Positions 10,421 through 20,649 of a DNA stretch of 49,979 bases are shown piece by piece. Source of the DNA: a bacterium (lineage in GTDB: Bacteria; Patescibacteriota; WWE3; 2-01-FULL-39-13; JAACPI01); NCBI GenBank assembly GCA_009995545.1, contig JAACPI010000006.1, forward strand, positions 1-49,979, given 5' to 3'. Each line of letters starts with the position of its first letter. Position 1 is the stretch's first letter. The translations under genes and the position numbers were made by a program. The notes below the pieces were generated by a model that was given only the letters and a program-made list of their open reading frames with translations, was not told the origin of the DNA and ran no database searches.

Positions 10421-11135
10421 TGAGTTGTCTTACTGGGACAGCTACAGTAAGAAATATAACGGTATATGGGATCGGACTTTATATCAAAAATATCTTTCTT
10501 CCCTCGAACTGTCCTTTATAAAAAAGTACCTCATAGTAGCTAGGCCCATTATCTACCTAGACATCGGGTGTGGTTATGGTAGAATATTAAATTTCGTAGC
10601 CCCTAAGATACATACAGGAAGTAAAGTTTTCGCTGTGGAACCCAGTGTAGAAATGTTAAAGCTCTGCAAGGAAAATTACCCAGGATATAGTAAGCTTAGT
10701 GTAATTAACACTGACTTCCTTAAATATAACTTTTCTAAATTTCCTAACGTGACTTTTGATCTAATCACCGCGATTAGGGTTTTAAAGTACTATAATTCTT
10801 ACGGTGACTGGTTTGACAAGATTTTTAGCTTGCTTAGCAGAGATGGTATTTTTATATTTACCGTGACTAACTCTCATTCTGTTTCCTTTTTTGATAAACT
10901 AGGTGTAAATCATTTTAAGATAAGCCTTGCTGGATTAAATTATTATCTAGAGAAGTCTGGGCTAGAAGTTCTGTCCATTGAAGGTTACCAAATTTTGCCT
11001 GAGTTTCTCTATAGAGTATTTAATAAATCCCTATACTTGAATCTTCTAATCGGATTTGAACGTTTACTAAGTAGTGTTTTGCCAAATTTACAGTTCAAGA
11101 GGGTACTCTATGTTGCGGTTAGGAAAAAAAGATAG
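10410..11135 (+). CDS. Class I SAM-dependent methyltransferase
   Basis: IYLDIGCGYGRILNFV motif I; FAVEPSVEMLKLCKENYP. Confidence 0.88.
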   Translation: MTNNELSYWDSYSKKYNGIWDRTLYQKYLSSLELSFIKKYLIVARPIIYLDIGCGYGRILNFVAPKIHTGSKVFAVEPSVEMLKLCKENYPGYSKLSVINTDFLKYNFSKFPNVTFDLITAIRVLKYYNSYGDWFDKIFSLLSRDGIFIFTVTNSHSVSFFDKLGVNHFKISLAGLNYYLEKSGLEVLSIEGYQILPEFLYRVFNKSLYLNLLIGFERLLSSVLPNLQFKRVLYVAVRKKR

Positions 11136-12903
11136 TCACATCCTAATATTTGTATATATAGCATTTATACTAGCTAATATACTTATATTTAAAACTTACT
11201 TTATTCAGGACGAATGGAATGGTGTTGGAAGGAATCTTTATTTAATTGGGGAGGGTTACTCGGCTCTGATAAAAGACATCTTTACTTACAGAGGATTTCT
11301 ACACTTTAACCCCATCACTAGGACGTATAGTATTCTAAATACGGTATTTTGGGGTTCCTCTAATCTTGGTTTCTCCTTTTGGGTTTTTATACTAGCGTTT
11401 CTTAATATTTACGTTTTACTTAAGTTTCTAAACTTGTTTATAGAAGAAAATCACTTAGTAAAATTACTGACAATAACGTTTTTCATGTTTTCCCACGTAT
11501 CTTACCAAACTTATTTCTGGTCTGCCCAGTCCTTTTCAATACAGGGATCTTTTATATTCGTGAATCTTTCCCTGCTAGCGTTTATTCATTTTGTAAGGAA
11601 TGATGAGCGTAAGTACCTCTTGATTTCTATTTTCCTTTTTCTTTTTTCTACCCTCTTTAAGGAGACGGGCGTGGGTCTTTTACCGCTCTTCCCTTTAAGC
11701 TTTTGGTTTTTTAGGCCAGGAAAATTTTCCAAATCTGTTTTCTTACAAGGGGTAAAGATTTTATTCGCCTTTATTTCAACATCTTTACTATTTTTCTTTA
11801 TCCCCCGATTTTTAACAGTTAACTCCTCGAATGTCACTAGTAGCGGGTTAACTACATCTTTATACCAAGTTTGTTACAACCTTTTTACCCTACCTCTGAA
11901 AGCCCTTTCGCAGGTGTTTTTTCAAGACTCGAACATTTTATATTTTTTGTCCGAGAAATTTTTAGATCTGGAACACGGAATAACCTTAACTCAGACTTTT
12001 GGAAATAGGTATGATTTTATGGTTTACTATCTTGCTACCGCAACCCTATCTTATGTCTTTTCTATCCTTATTATTTTTATCCTACTTATTTTTATATACA
12101 CTCTATATAAATCAAAAAACTTCTTGCATATGAGGATAATACTCTGGTGCCTAGCTTATTTTTTTCTATCCTTTGTGCCTTTTTCTTTTCAGACTTTTCA
12201 CAATATATTTTTAGACTCCCGGTATTATTATATAGGAGTTTTCCCCTTCAGTTTAATTTTATCTCTAGGTATTTATCACCTAAATATATTAATAAAATCA
12301 AATGACTTATTTAGAAATACGGTTCGACCAGCACTCTTATTTTTTGTTAGCTCTATCGCCCTATTTTACTTAAGCTTGAATATATACTCCAATTACCTGA
12401 CCTTAAGAAATGTTTCGCAGTCTACTAGTGCTAGGAGAGATATACTGGAGTTTATGAAGATTTACTTTTCGTCCAGTTTAGAGGGAGATTTTATTCTATA
12501 TATTGAGGACATCAATCACCCTAACCAGGATCCCTCCTATATAAATATCACAGGGCATTACTTTCAAACAGGTATTCTGTATCCTTTTCTAGTTTATAAC
12601 TATAAATCTGGTTTGGTGTCACCAAAATATTTTAAGGATGACTTGCTATGGAGTTTAGACTTTCAGGGGATTAGAAAAGAAGAGGGTAAAAAAGTTGGAA
12701 TATTTTATGAAAAAGACAAGCTTTATTCTGGTCTAAAAAATGGAAATTTTAAGGTTGAGGATGTTTATAGTATTACTTTTGATTATAGCGGTCTCAAAGA
12801 TTGTGGTTTATATTCTGGTCGGCCCATAGACCTAGTATGCGCAAGTTACTTTGATAGTACAGGGACTTTAAGAAATAAATTAAACGATTTGGGTTATTTA
12901 TAG
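11110..12903 (+). CDS. Polytopic membrane protein, GT-C-like
   Basis: Many TM segments; QDEWNGVGRN acidic loop after TM1; ATG at 11110 preferred over 11074. Confidence 0.6.
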   Translation: MLRLGKKDSHILIFVYIAFILANILIFKTYFIQDEWNGVGRNLYLIGEGYSALIKDIFTYRGFLHFNPITRTYSILNTVFWGSSNLGFSFWVFILAFLNIYVLLKFLNLFIEENHLVKLLTITFFMFSHVSYQTYFWSAQSFSIQGSFIFVNLSLLAFIHFVRNDERKYLLISIFLFLFSTLFKETGVGLLPLFPLSFWFFRPGKFSKSVFLQGVKILFAFISTSLLFFFIPRFLTVNSSNVTSSGLTTSLYQVCYNLFTLPLKALSQVFFQDSNILYFLSEKFLDLEHGITLTQTFGNRYDFMVYYLATATLSYVFSILIIFILLIFIYTLYKSKNFLHMRIILWCLAYFFLSFVPFSFQTFHNIFLDSRYYYIGVFPFSLILSLGIYHLNILIKSNDLFRNTVRPALLFFVSSIALFYLSLNIYSNYLTLRNVSQSTSARRDILEFMKIYFSSSLEGDFILYIEDINHPNQDPSYINITGHYFQTGILYPFLVYNYKSGLVSPKYFKDDLLWSLDFQGIRKEEGKKVGIFYEKDKLYSGLKNGNFKVEDVYSITFDYSGLKDCGLYSGRPIDLVCASYFDSTGTLRNKLNDLGYL

Positions 12904-12904
12904 T

Positions 12905-15900
12905 ATGAAAAAAATATTAAAGATTTTTGCTTTATTTCTACTATTTTCAGCCATTTTACTATTTTTTTATAGAGGCATAAATGTTGGTGGAGATGATTCC
13001 CGGTTGTATTTTGCCTACCCCCAGTATTGGTTACAGGGGTTGGAATTAAATTCTATTTCGGGGTACCTTGGTAACTTTAACCCTCAATTCTTTTATATAA
13101 GCTTTGCGAGTGTAGGCATGCTATTTAGCTTTGTAGCACCTGAGATTGTTCAATCTCTCACGACAATTACTCTATTAGTAATTAGTTTTATTTTTACGTA
13201 TTTATTTATCAAGGAAATTTTAGAGCTACTCTTAAATAAATTACACCGTGACTTATCTTTAATTTCTACTTTTAGTGCCCTATTTTATACTTTTTCCCCT
13301 CTTCTCTACTACACAGTTTGGTACCATCCAATATCCAGTGTCGTGGCTGTAGCAAGCTTTCCAATGTTAAGTTTTTTTATTTTAAAAGGATTAGTCACTA
13401 AAAAATACAGGTATGCTCTATTTGGAAATATGCTCCTTCTACCCTTTTCTATAGCTTTTGCTTCGCCCCCAATTTTTGCTGGGTACTTGATTACTTTTTC
13501 GGTATTAATAGTCGTGGCACTCTACTTAGCACGTAGAAAAGTTAATTTATTTTTCTGTGTAAAGTACTTATTTATATTTTTCTGTACTTTTACAGCTTAT
13601 AATCTTTATTGGGTGCTTACCTGGGTATCATCTCTAACAACTAGCAATGAAGCTGCAAATTATACAACAAGCGTGTTGGGTAAGTCGCAGGCGGCTGCAA
13701 CTGTTTATCAAATTGCTTCTAAGTCTAGCTTACTGAATGCGCTTCAAAATCTTCCTAGCCTAGATCTATACGGAAAAAGTTCATATATTGGATATAATAT
13801 TTTTTTATCCCCCCTTAACTTAGTTTATCCTCTTTTAATAGTCATCGTGTTTTATATTTTGTATACCAAAAAGAGCAAGTACCTTTCAAGTTTAACTTTC
13901 CTTCTTATCCCATTTGTTTTTGCGCTGTATCTACACGTTGTAAATTTTGGTCATCCGGGGATTAGTTTTTTTATCTTCTTAACAGAACATGTACCTGGTT
14001 GGGTCATGTTTAAAAATTTCTTCAATAAATTTGCTATTCCTTTTGTATTGGTATACGCAGTTTTTCTATCCTTTTGCTTAGTTTTAATTTCCAAGTATCT
14101 AAAAAAACAATTCCGAAATTTACTGATTTTGGGTCTTTTTTCGATTGTAATTATACAGGCAGGGCCTTTTATTACTGGTAAAATAAATAAAGTTGTCGTT
14201 CCGACCGAGATAACTGAAGACCCTGTAGAGAGGACAACAGCTGTTCAATTACCTACATATTTTTTTGATCTTGTCTCCGATTTAAATAAAATGCCGTCCA
14301 AAGAGAGGATTTTATCCTTTCCATTAAGCTACGCTTCGTGGACGATGTTCGAAGATGAGTTTGATAACGATATTTATATTGGGCTTTCTCCAATAAGTTC
14401 TTTTACAGGTTTAGATGATTTTAATGGGGAATTTGCTTTTAACACTGCTGACCTATATCTTCCAGGTATTAAAAAAGTTTTTCAGAATTCACTTTATAAT
14501 AAGGATACTACTACTTTTAAAAAAGCTATAAATTTACTTGGGGTAAAATACATAGTTATAAATAAAAAGATGTACCAGGAACCTTATAAAGATGTTTACG
14601 AAAAATATGCCTGGGGAGGTTACGATTTTCAAGTACTAGAAAATTTAAATGACATTGTCAAAGATCCTTCGTTTAGACTAGTCAAATCCTATGGACCGGA
14701 TAAAAGTTTACTTCTGTATGAATTTACTGAAGGAAGTGGGAGATTTAGTAGTATAAAAAAACTTACTTCCTATAACGACCTTTCAGTAATAGATCTAATA
14801 AATACCCCATACTATTCTTCTGATACTGGCTATGTTTTAGAAAAGGACCTAAGTTCTGAAATAGCTAACTTAGTCTCCACTAAAATAGTAGGTTTAGACA
14901 GAAATTATTACACTGGAGAACTTCCCCAGTGGTATAAAGGTTGGTCTTGGCCCGAGGCTAATGTAGACCCCAAAAACTATAAGTACCCGTTGGTTAGGTT
15001 TAAAGAGTATTTATTACTTAGGGGTTTATCTAGCGGGAGCGAAAAAATTGATACAAAAATCTGGCTAATGGCAAAGCGTTCCGAAGAGGCTAAGAGATAC
15101 AACAGACCTTATTCTAGAAATCAATTTAATTTACTGCTTAATTCTATTATTCAAGATTTGAAAAATACTGATTTAAGCGATTCTAAGTTAGAAGATTTTG
15201 CCAAAAAATTTGTATCTTATGTAGAAAGATCCAAAATTTATGACGAACAGATACTGTCGCAGGACACTTCTAATAAGTATTTGGAGTTTAAGTCAAAAAA
15301 TATAAAACAGTGTTTGTATGATGTTTGTTACTATACTCCAGAAGTGGAATCATTCTATAGAATAGGAGGATTAAGTGATGAAAGTCAGTCAGGTACAAAA
15401 GTTTATTTAGATGATATTGCGGTTGAAAATATTAATGACACACAAGATTTTTCAGAGGGTCATACTTTAGGAGTAAACTACGGCGATGAAGTACCTATAA
15501 TGCTAGATTCAAATAAGCTTTCATTTAGCTCCATTTCTTCAAAAAATAATATAAAATCATTAGCCAATTTTTTGGAAAATAATCGTATAATTAAAAACTA
15601 CATCATTTCTGCCCCTACTCCAGATTCTAATTTCTTAATAAAAGGTGACTTAGATTATTCTAAATCTGGTTTTGGGATTGCAGTATTTGAGTATAAATGG
15701 AATGACCGTTCTGGAGAGCTGGAGTACATCAATGTATTTGATAAATATGAAGATATTTTAAACACTATATCTTTAGGAGAAGTTATTAAGAGTTCTAAAA
15801 ATTCAAAAGAATTTTCCATATATCTTTACACACGGAGAAAATCCGTGGGTTTATACGAGCCCTCCGGCAACATTTACTTTAAAAATATCCCTAATAATAA

Positions 15901-16348
15901 AGCTTTTTTGGTAAAAGATGTCCAAAATTCTTTATCTCTGGACAATTGTATGGGAAACTACGAGGTTTTAGATACAGAATCTTACCTGGTAAAAAATAAA
16001 TGTACTTCCACAGTGCTCACAATGAATGATTCTTTTAGTAGTGGGTGGGTACTTACTGACGCCCAGTCTTCAAATAAGATTGGGAAGGTATTAAATTATA
16101 TAAAAGGCGTTACTCCTTTTGGAACACATTTTAGGGTAAATGGTTATCAAAACGCCTGGTATATAAGTGAGTCTGATAACAGAAATCTATTCGTCGATTT
16201 TTTGCCAAGAAATTTATTTTACATAGGGGTTATTGTCTCCTCTATTACTATTTCTCTTTCTGTACTACTTACGTTTTATTTAGTTATTACTACTAGTAAG
16301 GTAAAATCTCTTATATATGGGTTTTTTAATAGGTACTTTAGGAGATAA
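12905..16348 (+). CDS. Large (1147 aa) membrane protein, AftD/YfhO-like GT-C candidate with long extracytoplasmic domain
   Basis: GGDDSRLYFAYPQYWLQG motif, N-terminal TM block, long soluble region, C-terminal TM. Confidence 0.6.
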   Translation: MKKILKIFALFLLFSAILLFFYRGINVGGDDSRLYFAYPQYWLQGLELNSISGYLGNFNPQFFYISFASVGMLFSFVAPEIVQSLTTITLLVISFIFTYLFIKEILELLLNKLHRDLSLISTFSALFYTFSPLLYYTVWYHPISSVVAVASFPMLSFFILKGLVTKKYRYALFGNMLLLPFSIAFASPPIFAGYLITFSVLIVVALYLARRKVNLFFCVKYLFIFFCTFTAYNLYWVLTWVSSLTTSNEAANYTTSVLGKSQAAATVYQIASKSSLLNALQNLPSLDLYGKSSYIGYNIFLSPLNLVYPLLIVIVFYILYTKKSKYLSSLTFLLIPFVFALYLHVVNFGHPGISFFIFLTEHVPGWVMFKNFFNKFAIPFVLVYAVFLSFCLVLISKYLKKQFRNLLILGLFSIVIIQAGPFITGKINKVVVPTEITEDPVERTTAVQLPTYFFDLVSDLNKMPSKERILSFPLSYASWTMFEDEFDNDIYIGLSPISSFTGLDDFNGEFAFNTADLYLPGIKKVFQNSLYNKDTTTFKKAINLLGVKYIVINKKMYQEPYKDVYEKYAWGGYDFQVLENLNDIVKDPSFRLVKSYGPDKSLLLYEFTEGSGRFSSIKKLTSYNDLSVIDLINTPYYSSDTGYVLEKDLSSEIANLVSTKIVGLDRNYYTGELPQWYKGWSWPEANVDPKNYKYPLVRFKEYLLLRGLSSGSEKIDTKIWLMAKRSEEAKRYNRPYSRNQFNLLLNSIIQDLKNTDLSDSKLEDFAKKFVSYVERSKIYDEQILSQDTSNKYLEFKSKNIKQCLYDVCYYTPEVESFYRIGGLSDESQSGTKVYLDDIAVENINDTQDFSEGHTLGVNYGDEVPIMLDSNKLSFSSISSKNNIKSLANFLENNRIIKNYIISAPTPDSNFLIKGDLDYSKSGFGIAVFEYKWNDRSGELEYINVFDKYEDILNTISLGEVIKSSKNSKEFSIYLYTRRKSVGLYEPSGNIYFKNIPNNKAFLVKDVQNSLSLDNCMGNYEVLDTESYLVKNKCTSTVLTMNDSFSSGWVLTDAQSSNKIGKVLNYIKGVTPFGTHFRVNGYQNAWYISESDNRNLFVDFLPRNLFYIGVIVSSITISLSVLLTFYLVITTSKVKSLIYGFFNRYFRR

Positions 16349-18167
16349 CCTGTGGATATTTTGGGAGAGTTTTAGGTTAAATATAGGTATTTCCTCCGAC
16401 AATTACTACGGATTATTCGGTAATAATCTTCCTAGAGTCTTTAGCGAGCCTTCTCTATGGCTTCCTTATTTTTTTATCTCCAAACTTCTTTCCAATGTTC
16501 TTTTATGGAATACCTTCATTGTTTCAATGTTTATAATAAATTTGTTTATTTCGTATCGTTTTTTTAGGGTATTTGTAGATAAGTATATTTCTTTATGTCT
16601 TTCCCTGATATGGTGTTTTTCCCCATTCGTCTTTTACAGGTCCGAACAACATCTATCTCTCTCTGCAATTTTTGTAGTACCTCTTTTTCTTTATTTAGTA
16701 ATTAAGCTAAAAGAGTTTAAATATTCTAACCTTTTACTTGGCTTCTGTATAGCCTTAATTTTTACTTTTTCTAATTATTCCGGTTATTTTCTACTATTAC
16801 TTTACAGTCTATATTTTATTTTTAAGGCGTTAATTTACAAAAAAGGTAATCTTATAAAATCATTAATATTTCTACTAAAGAAACTATTTATTCTATATTT
16901 TACTTTTACGCTTAGTGTTACTATTTTAGCCTTTAAGTATATCTACTACACTTATTTTCTTTCTCAATCTGTCACCTCGGTTCAAGGAGTAGAGAGGAAT
17001 CTAGAAGATTTTTTTTATTTCACCTCTCGCCCTTGGTACTATTTTTTACCAAGTCCAGAAAACCCTTGGTTTGGTGGATTTACTACTAGAGTTATTAACT
17101 GGTTACAAAACGATTGGGGTTATTGGTTAACCTATAACTATTTTCCAAGTGAGCATAGCGCTAGCTACTTGGGTTATATAAATTTTATTTTTGCAGTTTT
17201 GGGATTAGTTTATGTATACAAGAAGTTGAAATTTTTTAAAGTTATAAAGTGGGGAAGTTTTAGATTGGTAAGCCTAAAAATAAAGTACTTATATTTTAAT
17301 AGAATTTATGAGGCTGAGGTTGAAAAAAATACTGAACTAAAGAAATATTTAAATATTTTTATACTTGGTTTAGTTGCAATAGTTTTAATTGTTTTAACAA
17401 TGCCACCTTACTTTACTATTTCATTACATAAAGTATATATGCCCTCTTTTATACTTTGGAAGATATTCCCTATGTTTAGAGTATTAGCAAGAATGGGAGT
17501 TTTAATTTTACTAATAGAACTAATTTATACAGGATTTGGATATGTTTACTTTTTAAAAATACTAAAAAGTAAGTTACTAAAGTTAAAAAGTAACCAGCTT
17601 GGCAGCTTATTAATTAAAAAATGGAGGGTAACCTCGTTTTTTATTCTTTTACCTTTTATTACTTTAAGTTTAATGGAGTTTTACGTTCCTATAACCCTCA
17701 CTGATGTTTCTACACCGCCTGCAGTGTTTACTTATATTAAAAATGATACGCCTAAAAACTCTGTAATTGCAGTTTATCCTTATGGAAAAACCGGCGACGC
17801 TGTTTTTTGGTTATCCGAGTATCAGCGAAATTTAGCTAACCCCAAAGACTATGTAAATTTAGAAAATGGTTTTTCTTCGTCGGAATTTACAAAAAAGTTG
17901 AACACCTGTGAAGGCTTACTAAATGCTAAAAACTCGGGTATAAATTATTTAGTTTATTTTTATGGTAAGGATGGAAATAAAGACATAATTGCGTTTTCTG
18001 AGTTTTCAGGAATTAAAAAAGTTGAGCAGTTTTATGAGACAGGTTTAGAACAGGTCGGTAATAAGTATTACAAAATTATCAATAAATCCAATGCCCAAAG
18101 TTTTTCTGCTATTTTATTCGATATTAGCGACACTAAATGTATCGCCGGTGCTGGAGGTCTGTTCTGA
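16317..18167 (+). CDS. Polytopic membrane protein, GT-C/YfhO-like
   Basis: GDNLWIFWESFRLN..., multiple TMs; overlaps the previous CDS by 32 nt. Confidence 0.6.
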   Translation: MGFLIGTLGDNLWIFWESFRLNIGISSDNYYGLFGNNLPRVFSEPSLWLPYFFISKLLSNVLLWNTFIVSMFIINLFISYRFFRVFVDKYISLCLSLIWCFSPFVFYRSEQHLSLSAIFVVPLFLYLVIKLKEFKYSNLLLGFCIALIFTFSNYSGYFLLLLYSLYFIFKALIYKKGNLIKSLIFLLKKLFILYFTFTLSVTILAFKYIYYTYFLSQSVTSVQGVERNLEDFFYFTSRPWYYFLPSPENPWFGGFTTRVINWLQNDWGYWLTYNYFPSEHSASYLGYINFIFAVLGLVYVYKKLKFFKVIKWGSFRLVSLKIKYLYFNRIYEAEVEKNTELKKYLNIFILGLVAIVLIVLTMPPYFTISLHKVYMPSFILWKIFPMFRVLARMGVLILLIELIYTGFGYVYFLKILKSKLLKLKSNQLGSLLIKKWRVTSFFILLPFITLSLMEFYVPITLTDVSTPPAVFTYIKNDTPKNSVIAVYPYGKTGDAVFWLSEYQRNLANPKDYVNLENGFSSSEFTKKLNTCEGLLNAKNSGINYLVYFYGKDGNKDIIAFSEFSGIKKVEQFYETGLEQVGNKYYKIINKSNAQSFSAILFDISDTKCIAGAGGLF

Positions 18168-18183
18168 GAATTTAGCTAAATTC

Positions 18184-18223
18184 GTGTACACCCTATGCAC
18201 ATTAACGTGCTCTGGGTATATAC
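18184..18223. other. Imperfect stem-loop in 126-nt intergenic region
   Basis: GTGTACACCCTATGCAC-attaac-GTGCTCTGGGTATATAC; arms largely complementary with an internal loop. Confidence 0.45.
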
Positions 18224-18293
18224 TGCTCTAAACTGCTATTTTAACATCCGTGGTTTGCATATCAGCGTAAGACCAGTATAAAATAAATACATC

Positions 18294-19652
18294 ATGAAAT
18301 TGAACTTTACTAAAGTATTTTTAATATCCTTGTTTGTTTATCTTTTTTCCTTTTTTGTAGTTTATTTTTTTAACTTAAATAATTTAATCTTACAAAGTGA
18401 AGATTTAATTACCACATCTGCTGTTCCTTTTAGTATCCTTAAGCAAGGCAATTTAAACTTAGACGAGTACCATGATTTATTTGTAAGTAACTATCCTAAT
18501 CCTGACGACAAGTTGGCTCTAACCTACTATTTACGAACTACAGAGGGTCATTACTACTCTGCCTTCCCAATGCTTACTTCTTTTTTGGTTACACCTATTT
18601 ACGTAGTTCCGGTTCTTTTAAACTTACCTGTAACTATAAATTTAATTAGCATAATGAGTCGGGTTGGGGGAGCCTTGCTTGCTGCTTTAGCTGTAGCATT
18701 CTTTTATTTATTTTTAAAATCTTACTTTACTAAAAAATCGGTATATTTTGCAAAATTAAGTAACAAAAATATAGCGCTATTAGTTTTTATTTATGCCTTT
18801 GCCACAAATATGTTCTCCCTTAACAGTCAGGGTTTGTGGCAACATACTACAAGTAATCTGTTAATATCCTTGGCTTTATATTTTTTAGTTAAAAACAAAA
18901 TAGGTTTTACTGGTTTTATTTTAGGTTTAGCTACAATTGCCCGGCCCACAAATCTGCTTTCTTTAGCAGTATTTGCGTTTTTTATATTTATTAAAAATAA
19001 ATTTAAGTTAAAAATTATAGTAAGATACTCTGTCTTTGCCCTTATCCCTATCATTTTTGAAGTCAGTCTGATGTTTTTAATATATGGTAGCCTTTTAAAC
19101 ACAGGGTATGGGTCACAAATAAATACCTGGACAGGGAGCTTAGTTGAGGGGTTTTTAGGAATGTGGTTTAGTCCTAGTAAAGGTATATTAATTATTAGCC
19201 CTGTTTTTATTTTCTCACTTTATGGTATGTACTTATCCATAAAAAACTTTAAGTTATTTGATTTAGATTTTCTATCTTCAAAAATAGTAATAGCCCATAC
19301 ATTAATACTGTCTCTTTGGCATCATTGGTATGGAGGTTATTCTTGGGGGTATAGAATGGCTTCTGACATTATCCCTTTTTTGATAATTTTACTTATTCCT
19401 TTCGTTACCTCTAAGTACATGCACAGTAAAAAAATGAGCTTATTATTCTATTTTACAGTTGTATGGAGTGTTTTTATTCAGTTATTGGGTATAATAGTTT
19501 TCGACGGAACGTGGCACTTGCTCTACGACAAAGGTTCCAAAAATACTGATTGGTTGTGGAGCATTAAAGATAATCAAATATTTTTTTCAGTTAAGCGAAT
19601 ATTTTATAAAATAGGAGTTACAAATTCTAATCCCATAAAGATACTAAAATGA
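18294..19652 (+). CDS. Polytopic membrane glycosyltransferase-like protein
   Basis: About 10 TM segments; motif SEDLITTSAVPFSILKQGNLNLDEY after TM1. Confidence 0.65.
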   Translation: MKLNFTKVFLISLFVYLFSFFVVYFFNLNNLILQSEDLITTSAVPFSILKQGNLNLDEYHDLFVSNYPNPDDKLALTYYLRTTEGHYYSAFPMLTSFLVTPIYVVPVLLNLPVTINLISIMSRVGGALLAALAVAFFYLFLKSYFTKKSVYFAKLSNKNIALLVFIYAFATNMFSLNSQGLWQHTTSNLLISLALYFLVKNKIGFTGFILGLATIARPTNLLSLAVFAFFIFIKNKFKLKIIVRYSVFALIPIIFEVSLMFLIYGSLLNTGYGSQINTWTGSLVEGFLGMWFSPSKGILIISPVFIFSLYGMYLSIKNFKLFDLDFLSSKIVIAHTLILSLWHHWYGGYSWGYRMASDIIPFLIILLIPFVTSKYMHSKKMSLLFYFTVVWSVFIQLLGIIVFDGTWHLLYDKGSKNTDWLWSIKDNQIFFSVKRIFYKIGVTNSNPIKILK

Positions 19653-20635
19653 AAAACGGCGTCTCAGTTATCTCTACAATATTAAACGAACAAGAAAGTT
19701 TACAAGATTTTGTAGTTAGTTTGTTCAATCAAACATACTGCCCCGACGAGGTAGTTATTGTAGATGGTGGATCTACAGATGGTACCCAAAAATTGCTACA
19801 AACTCTTGCAAAAAAATACATGGGTAAACTAGTTTATTTTATAGAGCCAGGTTTAAACATTAGTGCGGGTAGAAACTTTGCAATTAAAAAAGCTAAATAC
19901 CCTATTATTGCTAGTGTTGATGGGGGAGCAACCCTACAAAAAGACTGGTTAAAAAACTTAGTTAGTCCCTTGCAGCAAGATAAAAAAATTGATGTTGTTT
20001 CAGGTTTTTTTATCCCAGAAGTACATACAACTTTTGAAAAATACTTAGCTGGAGTAACTGTTCCTATAGTAGAGGAATTACAAGATGAAAAGTTTTTACC
20101 TTCAAGCAGGTCTATAGCCTTTAGAAAAGAGGCGTGGGAAAGTGTTAACGGTTATCCAGAATGGTTACCAATTTGTGAGGATTTAATTTTTGATATAAAG
20201 CTTAAAAATAAAGGTAAAAACTTTGTAGTAAATGCAAAGGCTTTAAGCAGCTGGAGACCAAGAGAGACTTTAAAAAAGTTTTTTATTCAGTACTTTAAAT
20301 ACGCAAGAGGGGACGGGCATGCAAAGCTTTGGTTAAGGCGTCATTTAATAAGGTACGTAGCATTTATAACAGGCATCTTGCTTATTTACATGTCTTTTAC
20401 TATTAGTGTTGTGTGGTTAGCTCCAGCATTTGTAGGGGGAATGATTTACAATTTAAAATTTTATAACAGATTTTTTAGACATTTTCCAAAAGAAAAATTG
20501 TATATAAATGTAGGTTCTTACTTTGTTATACCTTTTTTGGTAATTACTGGGGATGTAGCAAAAATGATTGGGTACCCTGTTGGTATTGTTCAAAGACTCA
20601 AAGGTAAAATAAAATTTGAAGAGTACAGAGAGTAG
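19649..20635 (+). CDS. Glycosyltransferase family 2
   Basis: VSVISTILNEQESLQDFVVSLFNQTYCPDEVVIVDGGSTDGT. Confidence 0.9.
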   Translation: MKNGVSVISTILNEQESLQDFVVSLFNQTYCPDEVVIVDGGSTDGTQKLLQTLAKKYMGKLVYFIEPGLNISAGRNFAIKKAKYPIIASVDGGATLQKDWLKNLVSPLQQDKKIDVVSGFFIPEVHTTFEKYLAGVTVPIVEELQDEKFLPSSRSIAFRKEAWESVNGYPEWLPICEDLIFDIKLKNKGKNFVVNAKALSSWRPRETLKKFFIQYFKYARGDGHAKLWLRRHLIRYVAFITGILLIYMSFTISVVWLAPAFVGGMIYNLKFYNRFFRHFPKEKLYINVGSYFVIPFLVITGDVAKMIGYPVGIVQRLKGKIKFEEYRE

Positions 20636-20649
20636 TTATAAATTAAAAA

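Noticed and set aside
16319-16330. GGGTTTTTTAAT as a programmed frameshift site joining the 1147-aa and 616-aa proteins
   Set aside because: Joining the frames would need a +1 shift, not the -1 shift such heptamers usually promote; ordinary overlapping start is simpler.
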